In this document: one piece after another, positions 54,204 to 63,363 of the stretch
Numbering within the stretch: the stretch's first letter is position 1
Layout of the letters: each line of letters starts with the position of its first letter
Assembly: GCA_030674915.1 (NCBI GenBank)
Contig: JASXSV010000001.1
Span: 124,001-188,000, forward strand
Direction: 5' to 3'
Source of the DNA: Candidatus Endonucleibacter bathymodioli
GTDB lineage: Bacteria > Pseudomonadota > Gammaproteobacteria > Pseudomonadales > Endozoicomonadaceae
DNA: 64,000 nt
Made by a program: the position numbers and the translations under genes
Notes under the pieces: generated by a model
The model's input: only the letters and a program-made list of their open reading frames with translations
The model's database searches: none
What the model was told of the DNA's origin: nothing

Positions 54204-54601
54204 TATTTTTTCCTTTAAGGATCCAACGTCTCGTTAAGTGGTGCTGATAAACACAGCAATGTAAGTTACGCGACCCATGCTTACTCAGAATGATCTTCTC
54301 CAGAAAAAATAAGCACATATAAATTTATGCTGTGCATTTCTCGTATTCAATTGGTTGGCAGTAGCCAATGTCTGAATGTAACCGCTTTTTATTATAAAGG
54401 TAATTGATGAGGGCAGAAGGTGAATGCATTTTACGGATTTTTCTCTTTAGCACCACTGATGATCATTCGTTGACTCTTTTTCCATAATACACCTCCTAGA
54501 TTTCCACACACTTGGAATTGATTTTATAGTCATCTGCTTGTAATGGCTCCTCATATAGTCATCTGGTTCGTTATGTCATGAGCAGCTTACTCTCAAATCA
54601 A
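54204..54601. other. Intergenic region containing an IS3 relic
   Basis: Only the IS3 OrfB tail at 54326-54480 is recognised here. No gene is present. Confidence 0.5.
54326..54480 (-). mobile_element. IS3-family OrfB C-terminal relic
   Basis: On the - strand from about 54415, 'LINYLYNKKRLHSDIGYCQP' and 'IEYEKCTA', stop, is the C-terminal end of IS3-family OrfB, where 'YN..RRHSALGY..P.EYE' is usual. Upstream of it the frame is lost. It may come from the same family as the OrfA relic at 7150-7475. Confidence 0.75.
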
Positions 54602-57196
54602 TTACAATTGTATCGGTTCTAGTGTCGGTTCTGGTGTAGAACTTGGCTCTACTTTCCACACATCAGTATCATCATAAGACAAACTTGGCTCTACTTCCCA
54701 CACATCAGTATCATCATAAGACAAACTTGGCTCTTCTTTCCACTCATCAGCGTTATCATAGGGTGAACTTGGCTTTTCCTCCCTCACATCAGTGTCATCA
54801 TCGAGTGGTTTTGGCTCTTCTTCCCACGCATTAGTGTCGGCATCGGGTATATTTAACTGCCGTTTTTTCCTGTAAAACTTTATGTTAGGCAAATAATGGA
54901 AATTAGTCATCTTGTAAGTTTTATAATCAGATGAAGGATCCCGACTCAGGTGAATATTGGAACAAACCATACTACCGTAGTGAATATAATCTAAATTCAG
55001 TAGCTTTTCATGCTTACAGTATCTCCAAACATATAGGTCTTTGCGTTTTTCATCATGGCAAGGTTCCCAACAGCTCTTTTTATCACTAAAATAACTCATC
55101 CTGTCTTCTTGTAATTCTATGTTACCTGTAAGTATGTTTCGGATAGTAGTCTCTTTTTGTTCTTCTGTTACATCTAACACCTCGATTCCTGATATTCTGT
55201 GTTTTATCATCGGCTTATCCCAAAGAACAGCAAAGTCATTAATGGTCTTTGGGGTAAAGTCTTTAATGCGAAATCCATTAACATAGAATGCTCCTGAACT
55301 TATAACTTTATGTTTGCCTTTTACTATTTTTTCTTGCACGGATTGCTGCAATAAGAGAAGAGCTAATTGATAAGTTTTTGCACGTTGTTTAAAGATACAT
55401 ATATTTTTCCTATTAATAATTCTACCCTTAAAGCCAGGATTTGTTATCGTCAGAAGTATATTTGAAATACAATTAGGAAATATAGCTCCTTTATAGATAT
55501 CAGGATGTACTATTGTACTATTTAACACACTATATAAGTATTTATTTGCATTGGCGCTAATTCTGTTTAGCGGTAAACATAATGGATCTGAAAGCATTCT
55601 ACTTATGTTCCAACGACTACCACATGTTCTATCTAAAGGATCTAAACACTTAAAATAATCCTTACCTTGAAAAATAGTTGTCTTAACTACATCATAATGC
55701 ACGCATCTTTCCATAAAAAAAGAAATACTATAATATGCTTTATTCAATATATGGTAGAACCAACTGCCTGCAGTATCAAATAACATCCCAATATCTATAT
55801 GGTCTATCATGATATCTTGATGATAGGATGTGGAAAAATCTCCAAACAGAAAAAACACACTTTCATCATAACTTGTAGTGTTAAAAAAGTCTGGTTCTTC
55901 TACTGAAAGTTTCTTAGATAAATCCAGTGTTTTTTGCTCATAGACGATAGCTGTTGAGTTACCCTCCTTTCGGATTTTTCCTTTTTCATCTTTCCAGCAA
56001 TATTTATAATAAGGGTTTGCGTGTCTTGGATGTTTGCTCTTAAGCTCAGTGCTCTTTGAAAATGCTGCTAACTCCTGCATGAATGCTGCAAACTGTTGAA
56101 AATCTTGTTCTTTGTCGTATTTACTATTAACACTTCCATTACTGATACTTTTATATAATTCTTTTAAGATAGTTTCAGATTCATTATCGATACCATCATC
56201 ATCATCCTCATCATCTCCACTATATCCACCTTCACTATCAATATCATCATCACTTTCTTCATCTACTGAGAATAAATAATCTTCTCTATCACATTGATAA
56301 ACGTTATTATCAGAATATCCACTGTTTTTTCCTATACCAAAGTCATCATCAGAGGGAAAATATCTTTTTTTGATACTTGTAGAGGAATTAATATCAGAAC
56401 TATAAAAATCTGATTTGATCGTAGCATAACCTGTATCGTCTATAGCAGATACATCAGATACATCAGATACATCAGATACACTGGATTGATGAATGCCATT
56501 GTAAACCGAGTTAGACGGGCGATCAATACTATGTAAGGCCTCAAGATAATAATTATAAGCCTCATTTTCAAATGGTGATTTAGCCAAAAAATCCTTAAAC
56601 CTTCCATTAGAGTCTTGACGCTTTAAAGCATCAGCAAAGTTAAATGCCAATCCTTTTCTATTATAACAGAATCTCTGCGCTTTCTTACCAAGGTAATCTA
56701 TAGCTACTTCTAATTGTGCAACATGTTTATCTATTATCTTACCTCTTGGGCATTTTAAAAAACGAGTATACAAGATTGAATTACAGTTAGAAACTCCGCC
56801 TTTTTTTTGTAATTCTAGCAATGTTAATTCATGCAAAAAAATGATCCATGCAGGTAAAGACATCCATGTTCCAGCAATACATTTTACTTCATTTACTGAA
56901 GTTGAAGCAATACTTTCGTTACATATCTTAGTCATGTTTTCTCTATAGCACGTGCTATTAATAATACAAAACTTAGTTTCTCTCTCCGTAGAATCAGCAA
57001 TAGACATTATTACAGCTATTAATTCCTCTAACGATTCCAAATAATCACCTCTAGCATTTAAGAAAACATCATCATTTTCCAATGATGACAGTGTTTTTTT
57101 ATCTACTAGAATCGCATATCCTTTTTGATCACTCTCGTTATTGGCTAATGTAAAACTAGAAAATAGAATTAAAAAAATAAATAATTTACAACTCAT
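54602..57196 (-). CDS. Large exported protein of unknown function with repeats
   Basis: I do not recognise this 864-residue protein. The start at 57196 gives a clear signal peptide ('CKLFIFLILFSSFTLA', cut before 'NNESDQ') with AGGA eight bases upstream; a TTG 18 bp earlier is less likely. Residues about 20-230 contain many cysteines in pairs, suggesting disulfides outside the cytoplasm. Residues about 245-350 are acidic and low in complexity, with a DVS repeat and long Asp/Glu runs. The core (about 400-770) is mixed alpha/beta and unique. The C-terminus has tandem repeats of about 16 residues centred on 'DDTDVWEVEPS' (about five units). A host-directed or surface protein is likely. Like the zinc-finger genes it is lineage-specific and repeat-bearing. 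Confidence 0.75.
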   Translation of the reverse strand: MSCKLFIFLILFSSFTLANNESDQKGYAILVDKKTLSSLENDDVFLNARGDYLESLEELIAVIMSIADSTERETKFCIINSTCYRENMTKICNESIASTSVNEVKCIAGTWMSLPAWIIFLHELTLLELQKKGGVSNCNSILYTRFLKCPRGKIIDKHVAQLEVAIDYLGKKAQRFCYNRKGLAFNFADALKRQDSNGRFKDFLAKSPFENEAYNYYLEALHSIDRPSNSVYNGIHQSSVSDVSDVSDVSAIDDTGYATIKSDFYSSDINSSTSIKKRYFPSDDDFGIGKNSGYSDNNVYQCDREDYLFSVDEESDDDIDSEGGYSGDDEDDDDGIDNESETILKELYKSISNGSVNSKYDKEQDFQQFAAFMQELAAFSKSTELKSKHPRHANPYYKYCWKDEKGKIRKEGNSTAIVYEQKTLDLSKKLSVEEPDFFNTTSYDESVFFLFGDFSTSYHQDIMIDHIDIGMLFDTAGSWFYHILNKAYYSISFFMERCVHYDVVKTTIFQGKDYFKCLDPLDRTCGSRWNISRMLSDPLCLPLNRISANANKYLYSVLNSTIVHPDIYKGAIFPNCISNILLTITNPGFKGRIINRKNICIFKQRAKTYQLALLLLQQSVQEKIVKGKHKVISSGAFYVNGFRIKDFTPKTINDFAVLWDKPMIKHRISGIEVLDVTEEQKETTIRNILTGNIELQEDRMSYFSDKKSCWEPCHDEKRKDLYVWRYCKHEKLLNLDYIHYGSMVCSNIHLSRDPSSDYKTYKMTNFHYLPNIKFYRKKRQLNIPDADTNAWEEEPKPLDDDTDVREEKPSSPYDNADEWKEEPSLSYDDTDVWEVEPSLSYDDTDVWKVEPSSTPEPTLEPIQL
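54640..54835. repeat. 48-bp coding tandem repeat at the 3' end of the 864-residue gene
   Basis: About five units of 42-48 bp (core 'CACATCAGTATCATCATAAG') encode DDTDVW(E/K)VEPS-like blocks. Units nearest 54640-54720 are almost identical, those nearer 54835 more diverged. Confidence 0.9.
56449..56482. repeat. 9-bp coding tandem repeat (ACATCAGAT, about four units)
   Basis: Encodes a DVS run inside the 864-residue exported protein. Unit changes keep the frame. Confidence 0.9.
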
Positions 57197-57725
57197 ATAA
57201 TATCCTAAATTCAAAACACAATACGTCTGATAGTAACTGCTTTCCTATAGCATATTGGTATTCATAATATGGACAATTATCTCACACAATGACTATAATG
57301 ACACTAAAACAAGTTATAATATAAGGCACATATATATCCTAAATTTCCACAATAACTAACACACTTACCAGATTAAAACTCAATAGTACTAAAGTAGTTT
57401 AAAGTTTTTCGTGGCCGTATGCTGATTAAAAATTGAGTCTCATCAATTTTATTTTTCGACACGTCTCCAATCTTCACTACCTTTGGGAAGAATCTCTCTA
57501 GCAGGACATTAGCATTCTCGTTAAAGCCACGTTGCATGAGAGGTATGGCTTAGCAAAGTATACCTTACAGCCTAATGGTTAATCCATACTTGTGTGGCCT
57601 GCAAACTCGCCACCGTTATCAAACGTAACGGTCTTACAGATACTCTTATAAGGTAGTAACATCTTTTTGATTGTCTGGCTTTAGATTTTTTGTTCCGTAC
57701 CTAGCCGCTAAACATTCATATTATT
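57197..57725. other. Intergenic region with IS30 relic
   Basis: Contains the promoter side of the 864-residue protein gene at its left end and the IS30-type relic 57320-57715. Nothing else is recognised. Confidence 0.5.
57320..57715 (-). mobile_element. IS30-type (type 2) relic fragment
   Basis: It matches 43371-43760 throughout. Terminal sequence 'CCTAAATTTCCACAATAACT' and a - strand frame containing 'KTVTFDNGGEFAGH' (57590-57640) identify an IS30-family transposase C-terminal half. The frame is broken in at least two places. Confidence 0.8.
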
Positions 57726-59078
57726 TTATTTGGAATTAGTATTTTTAATTATGGCTTTAATAATAGCATCAATCAATGGGGACATTATTGGCTCAAGGTT
57801 CGTGCTAGATGACTGTTCAGCAGATCCAAATCTAGCTATTACCACCTCAGCATTACGATCGATATAAAGAAACTGACCATTAGAACCACGAGCCTCTATA
57901 GATGTTTGATTATTGTGATGACGAACCCACCATTGAGACTTATAAGACCAACCTGCAAGAACTTTTGGACCACCTTGAGCGAATTTATCGCGATCTCCAC
58001 CTTTAAAGAAAGTATCAATAGTTGCAGAGTGCAGGAGTCTTTTTCCATCCACAATACCGTTATTTCTGATTAACTCACCGAACCGTGCAAAATCCCGTAG
58101 AGTCATACTCATAGCAGTTTCCACACCCCATCCATCCAACATAAAGTAGGAATCTCGCTCAGCGCCGATAGGCTGCCAAAACCATTTAGAAACCAGTTCA
58201 GCAAGTGACATGTTGGTTGTACGGCGCACAACCCAGCCAAGTACATTTATGTTCGGTTCACGATAAGCGAAAACTTTCCCATGTTCTCCATCCTTCTTAA
58301 TCTGCGGAAGATAATGGTAAATGCTTATAGGACCTTTGTCTTTAGACGTGAGTGGTATCATTCCCGCTGACTTTAAATAATTATAAACTTCTGAATTAGA
58401 ATCAAGATAATTTTCATCAAATACCATAGAAACCTGCATATCCATAACATTTTCAAGGGTTGCATCGTCCCAAGCAGTTCCACGTAATTCAGGTAAATAA
58501 TGGGTAATAAATTTGCTTTTATTCAAAACTTGTTTCTGCACTAACTCTTCCGCAATAGTACCAATAAATGACTTCGTTGCCGACTGAATGATATGTCTAG
58601 TATATTGATCAGTGTAGGCAAAGTATTTTTCGTACACTACTTTCCCACGATATATTACTAGGATTCCATCAGTTTTCGAGATATCAAGGGCCTGCTGAAA
58701 AGAAAGATTTACATTTCCTGTTGTTTGAATAGTCAAGTCATCTAAATTAACAGGATCTTTTTCAAACATTTTTACATGGCCATTACCTCTCCAGACTGTC
58801 TTAGTGGGCACCAGCTCTTCCATATGACCGTAACTCCAGCGAAGTTGTGGCCACTGTCTATATGAGTCATCAGCAAACCTGATAACACGATCTTTGGGTG
58901 GTGGAAACCCTTTCATCCACGAAACAACTTTTTCCGAGTCAGAATAAATAGCTGCTGCTTGCGCAAGATCCTTAGATTTCTTATGATCAGATATACCCTC
59001 TGCGTTCATGGAATCCATATATAATAGTGAAAACAGAATACAAAAACACCTTGCTTTATACACTACCAACTCATTCAT
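57726..59078 (-). CDS. Exported serine hydrolase, beta-lactamase fold
   Basis: This 450-residue protein belongs to the serine beta-lactamase-like/penicillin-binding superfamily (PF00144). The nucleophile motif SxxK is 'SATK' (Ser166-Lys169), followed by 'YREPNINVLGW' in the YxN region and a C-terminal 'EARGSNGQFLYIDR' around the third motif. 'FCILFSLLYMDSMNAEG' near the N-terminus looks like a signal peptide. Members include esterases, D-aminopeptidases and 6-aminohexanoate hydrolases, so the substrate cannot be inferred. It starts 10 bp after the bicupin gene and is probably co-transcribed with it. It is not a classical resistance beta-lactamase. Confidence 0.85.
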   Translation of the reverse strand: MNELVVYKARCFCILFSLLYMDSMNAEGISDHKKSKDLAQAAAIYSDSEKVVSWMKGFPPPKDRVIRFADDSYRQWPQLRWSYGHMEELVPTKTVWRGNGHVKMFEKDPVNLDDLTIQTTGNVNLSFQQALDISKTDGILVIYRGKVVYEKYFAYTDQYTRHIIQSATKSFIGTIAEELVQKQVLNKSKFITHYLPELRGTAWDDATLENVMDMQVSMVFDENYLDSNSEVYNYLKSAGMIPLTSKDKGPISIYHYLPQIKKDGEHGKVFAYREPNINVLGWVVRRTTNMSLAELVSKWFWQPIGAERDSYFMLDGWGVETAMSMTLRDFARFGELIRNNGIVDGKRLLHSATIDTFFKGGDRDKFAQGGPKVLAGWSYKSQWWVRHHNNQTSIEARGSNGQFLYIDRNAEVVIARFGSAEQSSSTNLEPIMSPLIDAIIKAIIKNTNSK

Positions 59079-59088
59079 AAATATACTC

Positions 59089-60543
59089 TCAGCTCTGCTT
59101 AATTTGGAACTTCAAGTTTTTCATTATTTTAAAATCATGAAACTGGAAGTTGTCACTAATAATAGATACTTTTGGCTGTATGGATAATGCTTCAGTTACT
59201 AAAATAGGTACTTTAAATACCTCTCTATTTCCGAATGGAGCCCAACTACCTGTAATTACAATTTCTGGATTACCCTCTTCTATACCCCTCATCTCATGAT
59301 TGGCATATGGATTGTGAAAATATAGATTACCAGATACTGCAATATATCTATTACCACTGATTATCCATTCTGTTTTTCCACCAAGGATATAGTAGAATTC
59401 AGGCGTTGCATGAGAGTGGGTGACATATTTGCCAGTAGGACCTGTTGCTATATATGAGAAGTTAAAATCAAATTGTTTTTTGGGCACTTTGGCCTGGAAT
59501 ACACCCTTCATTCGTGTCATTTTATTCCATGCGGTGAGTGCCTCTCCACCTTCACTTGCATCTTTTGCCCAAAAGAAACCCTCTGAAGGAATATTCTCAA
59601 AATCAAGCCACTTAACATCTAGTTCATTACTAAACAATGGAGTATCCGGATACATATTTAAAAACTTATTAAATTGATACTGACTTTTCATTTCATCAAG
59701 CTGTTGCTTTTGCTTCGCATAGAAACTATTTTTTATAGGATCCTCCACTGGATCAAGTATTATCTGCTTATAGACTTTGCGCACAGTTTTATCCCACTGT
59801 TCATAATTTTTTGGCATCACTGATTCTAAAGGTTGTAGATGAAAATTACTACCCGTAAGATAATAGCCGTAGTCTAGATATTTTTGATTGCCACTCGGCG
59901 CCCAACGAAACCACAGAAGCTTTAATGGTGCGTCTGAAACCACCTCTATCCGTCGCTCCGATAAAGAATCAAGTTTAATAGAAGTTCCGGTAAAGGCCTG
60001 GATTGATTTGTTATTTACTGTGATTTTAGCGGAACCTTCAAGAACATGATAAACACCTGGTGCCAAGTCAGTATGCCTTGGAAGTATTGCATTTACACCA
60101 AGGGCCATTTCAATTATTTTCAGATCAGGATGATTCATCACTGTTTTAACTTTTATAGCTTTTCTCAACTGAGCTAACTCTTTAGGTTGCTCACTAGCAA
60201 TTGAATTCCAGTCTGCATTGAAAACATCTTCAAGTTTTTGCCATTCCTTATTGGCTGATGAAAACTCATTTTGAATTAGATTTTCACCACTAAACATCTG
60301 TGGTGCAGATGGGTTATTCATCGCCACTTCCCGCTTTCTCCTCATAACTTTGTAAATATGATTCATAGGATCAATATTTTTATTTTGTTCAGTCGCATCC
60401 CATATTTTTGGTGTAATCTGCTTATAAGAAAAAATTTCTCCAGTTTTAGGTAGATAATAGTCTGTATCCATTGAAAATATTCTACCACTCATAAATAATA
60501 TTACCCATAAAACTAAAGGGACTATGATATTTACATTACGCAT
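59089..60543 (-). CDS. Exported bicupin protein of unknown substrate
   Basis: This protein of about 484 residues has a signal-peptide-like N-terminus ('RNVNIIVPLVLWVILFMSGR') and two cupin-like domains. The first (about 155-220) has 'PGVYHVLEGSAKITV'. The second, near residue 380, has 'THSHATPEFYYILGGKTEWI' followed by 'NPYANHEMRGI', giving the HxH...E...H metal set of cupins. The first domain lacks the full metal set ('LPRHTDLAPG' only). Cupins of this form include lyases and dioxygenases, DMSP lyases among them, but no specific one can be assigned. ATG at 60543 is used because it directly begins the signal peptide; ATG at 60567 is an alternative. Co-transcribed with the serine hydrolase, and both likely act outside the cytoplasm. 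Confidence 0.75.
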   Translation of the reverse strand: MRNVNIIVPLVLWVILFMSGRIFSMDTDYYLPKTGEIFSYKQITPKIWDATEQNKNIDPMNHIYKVMRRKREVAMNNPSAPQMFSGENLIQNEFSSANKEWQKLEDVFNADWNSIASEQPKELAQLRKAIKVKTVMNHPDLKIIEMALGVNAILPRHTDLAPGVYHVLEGSAKITVNNKSIQAFTGTSIKLDSLSERRIEVVSDAPLKLLWFRWAPSGNQKYLDYGYYLTGSNFHLQPLESVMPKNYEQWDKTVRKVYKQIILDPVEDPIKNSFYAKQKQQLDEMKSQYQFNKFLNMYPDTPLFSNELDVKWLDFENIPSEGFFWAKDASEGGEALTAWNKMTRMKGVFQAKVPKKQFDFNFSYIATGPTGKYVTHSHATPEFYYILGGKTEWIISGNRYIAVSGNLYFHNPYANHEMRGIEEGNPEIVITGSWAPFGNREVFKVPILVTEALSIQPKVSIISDNFQFHDFKIMKNLKFQIKQS

Positions 60544-62011
60544 GATTTTATATCCGTTTATTTTCATATACTAAATCAATTATTTTAATCAGGAATAGTG
60601 CCAAAAAACCAAGATAGCATACAATTCCTGAAAAAAGTTGTCATCGTTAATTACTTTGTTATCTCTTAGATCTACCAAAAAGCATAACCATTGAGTTGAT
60701 TAACAGATATAAGTCGATAATTTATTTCCGAACTTTTCTCTTCGGTTGAGTACTGATTCATCCAATCTTCTAGCATTGATAGCATCTACACCAAGACAAA
60801 TTACTTTTTGAACATCTATATTTGAAGATATCTTTTAGGTAAGACTACCATCAACTGACCATCTTATTCACCCTCGGATGAAGTAAAAGAATACGTGAAA
60901 ATATGCAAGAACCCAGCAAATACTGATCTTTATAGGGCATCGATAATCGGCATATTAGTATATACCTATAAAATGATAAACATCTATCTACAAGCCTGTG
61001 AAACCAAAAAACCAAGCATCTACATAGACCTTGTATATCAGTGGATCTAGGGTGGTAACGAGAATATCCAGCAAGAATCAATGATACCCATACGAAAACC
61101 TCAAGGATTGCTGTAGGTCTAAATCGTTAAGAGTGAACATCGAGTGTTTAAATTACTGTAACACTACCGTCCTTCCAGCCCTATTTTAGAATATTTAGAC
61201 AGAACAGCCACTTGATTGTCAATTAGTACGTCAAACACAGGCATAAAATCCCCTTCATGGACTTGTAGAACAGCACTATCATTTAACGACACTTACTCTT
61301 CAATAACAAGTATTACTCATAAAACTGCATTACCAACATTCATGATGATAAGCCACTAGTGAAACTGTGAACTGACAACAACATCCTCTCATTCCTGAAG
61401 CTCTTAATACATAATCCCTATGTCATCAATTTGTTTTTTAGCTTTTCACACCTTCAAGTATATTTTTATCATTCTATAGGTATAGCTCAAGTGGCTTACT
61501 ACCTCTGCTCACATGAAGATTTCAGGTGTCGTATAAAGAGAGGGAATGATGGTGAGCTGATGAGCAAAAATAGCATATCCCAGATCCTCTTAAAACGTAG
61601 GTTGCTCATGTCTCTCACTCACCCAAATCCCACTACTCTTAGCCTCGTTGGTGTTCAGTCGTTTATCGCCATGCCACACCCTCCATGGAAACTGATATAG
61701 TTTACGTGCAATCTGAAGAATATGATGATCCTATTTTAGACTGCCCTATTTTCAGTTTCACGAAAACTCAGTCTACTGGTAAAATATTGAAAGAGAGGTA
61801 TTTTACCTTGCCACTTTAGATTAAGGTCATCAGCTTTTGCTTTAATTCAAAGTAGAGATATAACTCAATATGCCAAAATCAGCTAATTATTATAATTAAT
61901 AGCGCTAATATGACAAATTAAGCACATAGCAAATACCAGCTATTGGTATAAAATGACATAAAAGGCAAGTTAAAGACATATAACGCTATTAAGTGATAAA
62001 ATAGGCATCTT
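60544..62011. other. Gene-free region of about 1.4 kb
   Basis: No gene is supported. Frames of 76 (60851-61081, -) and 89 codons (61431-61700, +) show no recognisable domains. A C-terminal-like protein run ('TTPEIFM', 'QLTIIPSLY') on the - strand near 61500-61700 could be a decayed transposase, but I cannot name it. Confidence 0.4.
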
Positions 62012-62980
62012 ATGAAGTTGAATGATGATCATTCGGATGAAGCTATATTAAAGGAGATTGGTAATCGCCTCACCCAGCTCCGCTTAAATATGAGTCTGAG
62101 TTTATCAATAGTGATATTGAGGTGGCACCATTTACTATGCCGCTTTCCAGGCAGATTTACTCATTTGCAGCTTTACCACGAGAGACCTTCCATGGTTTGC
62201 CAGGATTGATTGCTGACTCATTGCCAGATGATTTTGGTAATGCGTTGATAAATGTATGGCTAGCCAAGCAGGGCCGCTCACCAGAAACGTTTAACCCGGT
62301 TGAGCGTCTTTGCTATATAGGTGCGAGAGGAATGGGGGCATTAGAGTATCAGCCATCTCAGGGAAATTTTTCTAACAAGCCTGAATCAGTTGATGTAAAG
62401 GCATTGGTCGAACTTGCCAGTAAAATTCTAACAAAACGCAATACTCTTGAAGGATCTTTTGCCCCTGAACTTAGAGAAAACTCTTTACAGGAAATTCTAA
62501 AAATTGGTACATCCGCAGGTGGAGCCAGAGCTAAAGCAATCATTGGCTGGAATCAAAAAACGAATGAGGTACGCTCTGGACAGGTAACAGCAGGAGAAGG
62601 TTTTACTGATTGGTTGTTAAAATTTGATGGTGTTTCAGGCAACAAAGATAAAGAGCTTGATGACCCCGCAGGTTACGGGCTCATCGAGCACGCCTATTAC
62701 CAGATGGCACGCGAAGCTAAGATCGATATGGAAGAATCCAGATTACTGAAAGAAAACGGCCGAAACCATTTTATGACAAAGCGTTTTGACCGAACTGCTT
62801 CGGGTCAAAAAACTCATATGCAGTCTTTGTGCGCAATGGAGCATTTTGATTTCAAACAAGCCGGTGCGTATTCATGCGCTCAATGGTAACGCAGTGACCT
62901 GCCTCGCCTCGAACTCTATGGAGAAACTCCCCAAAAATCCTCCACATCGGGATCGTTTCAACAATAGAGAAATCCGATAA
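62012..62980 (+). pseudogene. hipBA toxin-antitoxin locus collapsed by an internal deletion
   Basis: The ATG at 62012 opens 'DEAILKEIGNRLTQLRLN', the start of a HipB-type XRE antitoxin. After about 26 codons the sequence jumps into HipA in another frame: 'YESEFINSDIEVAPFTMPLS', 'ETFHGLPGLIADSLPDDFGN', 'FNPVERLCYIGARGMGALEY', 'FTDWLLKFDG', 'HFMTKRFDR'. The end is lost: after 'AMEHFDFKQAGAYS' a shift gives 'ALNGNAVT', and the HipA kinase C-terminus with its catalytic aspartates is missing. The antitoxin HTH and about 30 toxin residues are gone. Both genes are therefore inactive. Confidence 0.8.
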
Positions 62981-63363
62981 TTTGGTGTAAAATGCCCTAT
63001 CCAACTTCGTAATGGACTACAAAATGAGTAAGGTCAATCCTATATTTCCGTAATGTGTCGATGCACTTAAAAACTCTGGACTTAATTGCACCTTCCCAAG
63101 CCCGTGAGCTTATATCTATACAATAATAAATAGGGAGTTTTGCAGAATCTTCAGCAAAATAAGTATTGAATTTTACCCTGTATTCGCGTAGCAACTCTTA
63201 ATATATCGCCAAGATCAGTATGCATTAATATGCTGGAGCTAGTTAAGTTATTATCATATACTTACTTTCTATTATTGTCTAGAATGGTTAGCAACCTCCT
63301 ACTGTCATTTACTATGAAGGCAGCTTTTTCTTGATGAATGACTGAAGTGAAATAGTCTTCTGC
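62981..63363. other. Short gene-free stretch before the NEL ligase gene
   Basis: No supported gene in 383 bp. A 65-codon - frame (62997-63194) has no recognisable features. Confidence 0.4.

Noticed and set aside
59089..60543. Naming the bicupin as a DMSP lyase
   Set aside because: Only generic cupin motifs are visible; no family-specific residues could be confirmed.
60851..61700. Two short frames (60851-61081 - and 61431-61700 +)
   Set aside because: No domain, no ribosome-binding site of quality, and no similarity I recognise; left as gene-free DNA.
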